From: Pseudomonadota bacterium
GTDB taxonomy: Bacteria > Pseudomonadota > Alphaproteobacteria > Rhodospirillales > 2-02-FULL-58-16
Length of the DNA: 11,604 bases
NCBI GenBank assembly: GCA_022567015.1
Contig: JADFHR010000090.1
Coordinates: 1-11,604 of the forward strand
Direction of reading: 5' to 3'
The notes beneath the pieces are model-generated. The model did no database searches, was not told where the DNA came from, and saw only the letters and a list, made by a program, of their open reading frames with translations. The translations under genes and the position numbers were made by a program. Of this stretch, positions 11,536-11,604 are shown in pieces; the stretch's first letter is position 1, and the number at the start of each line of letters is the position of its first letter.

Positions 11536-11604
11536 CTACCGTATGACAAAGGGGTCGGGCACCTCGTCGGCGGTGCTGATCCACACGCTTTTCGTCTGCA
11601 GGTA
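11536..11604 (-). CDS. C-terminal end of a gene cut by the window edge
   Basis: Reading in from the edge, the minus strand encodes 22 residues, YLQTKSVWISTADEVPDPFV then IR, ending at TAG 11538-11536. VWISTADEV resembles the (VWFAT..EVA) tail of polysaccharide deacetylases, but this match is short and tentative. The next gene on the strand is the protease, starting 91 bases downstream. Confidence 0.5.
   Translation of the reverse strand, partial: YLQTKSVWISTADEVPDPFVIR

Overview
The window is GC-rich chromosomal DNA with bacterial gene spacing and strong third-position GC in its genes. Two things suggest an alphaproteobacterium, perhaps Rhodospirillales-like: the style of the proteins (an atypical response regulator carrying a YIGPNRR motif, a curcumin-reductase-type MDR enzyme, kynurenine-formamidase-type hydrolase, Fsr-like transporter) and intergenic repeats of the AAGCGGACAT type. 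That placement is inference. There are no rRNA or tRNA genes, no CRISPR array and no intact insertion sequence.

Layout. 1-421 holds no recognisable gene but has a cluster of short GCGGAC/GTCCGC repeats. 422-1090 (+) is a CDP-alcohol phosphatidyltransferase followed by a terminator-like hairpin. 1160-1380 holds a nested inverted-repeat element and a second cluster of the same repeats. 1693-3149 (+) is a probable pair: a 133-aa protein with one C-terminal membrane helix, then a receiver-domain protein with no known output domain. A strong hairpin lies between them. 3332-3589 is an AT-rich promoter and a 63-residue, two-helix membrane protein. 3590-3853 is a hairpin-rich leader ending in a 14-codon ORF that overlaps the start of an MFS transporter (3854-5080, +).

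Facing that transporter on the minus strand are three genes in series: a small secreted protein (7430-7095), an alpha/beta hydrolase (7014-6145) and a SAM-dependent methyltransferase-like gene (6024-5102) split by a frameshift. 7678-7827 (-) is a short coding-like remnant interrupted by TAG. A second MFS transporter (7927-9150, +) faces an NADP-dependent MDR oxidoreductase (10186-9173, -). Immediately upstream of the oxidoreductase is an orphan C-terminal tail of a zinc alcohol dehydrogenase (10378-10202, -). The right end has a secreted trypsin-like serine protease (11444-10479, -), an 11-G run upstream of it, and the last 22 codons of another minus-strand gene.

How the genes fit together. 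I see no single pathway. Membrane lipid synthesis, signalling, efflux and small-molecule redox or hydrolysis genes sit side by side. Decay is the recurrent theme: a frameshifted methyltransferase, a nonsense-interrupted small ORF and a beheaded dehydrogenase, all in the right half. I found no convincing undescribed multi-gene system. The best leads are the repeat/structured element around 161-1380, the membrane-protein/receiver pair, and the decayed genes, two of which are too short for ordinary ORF finding.
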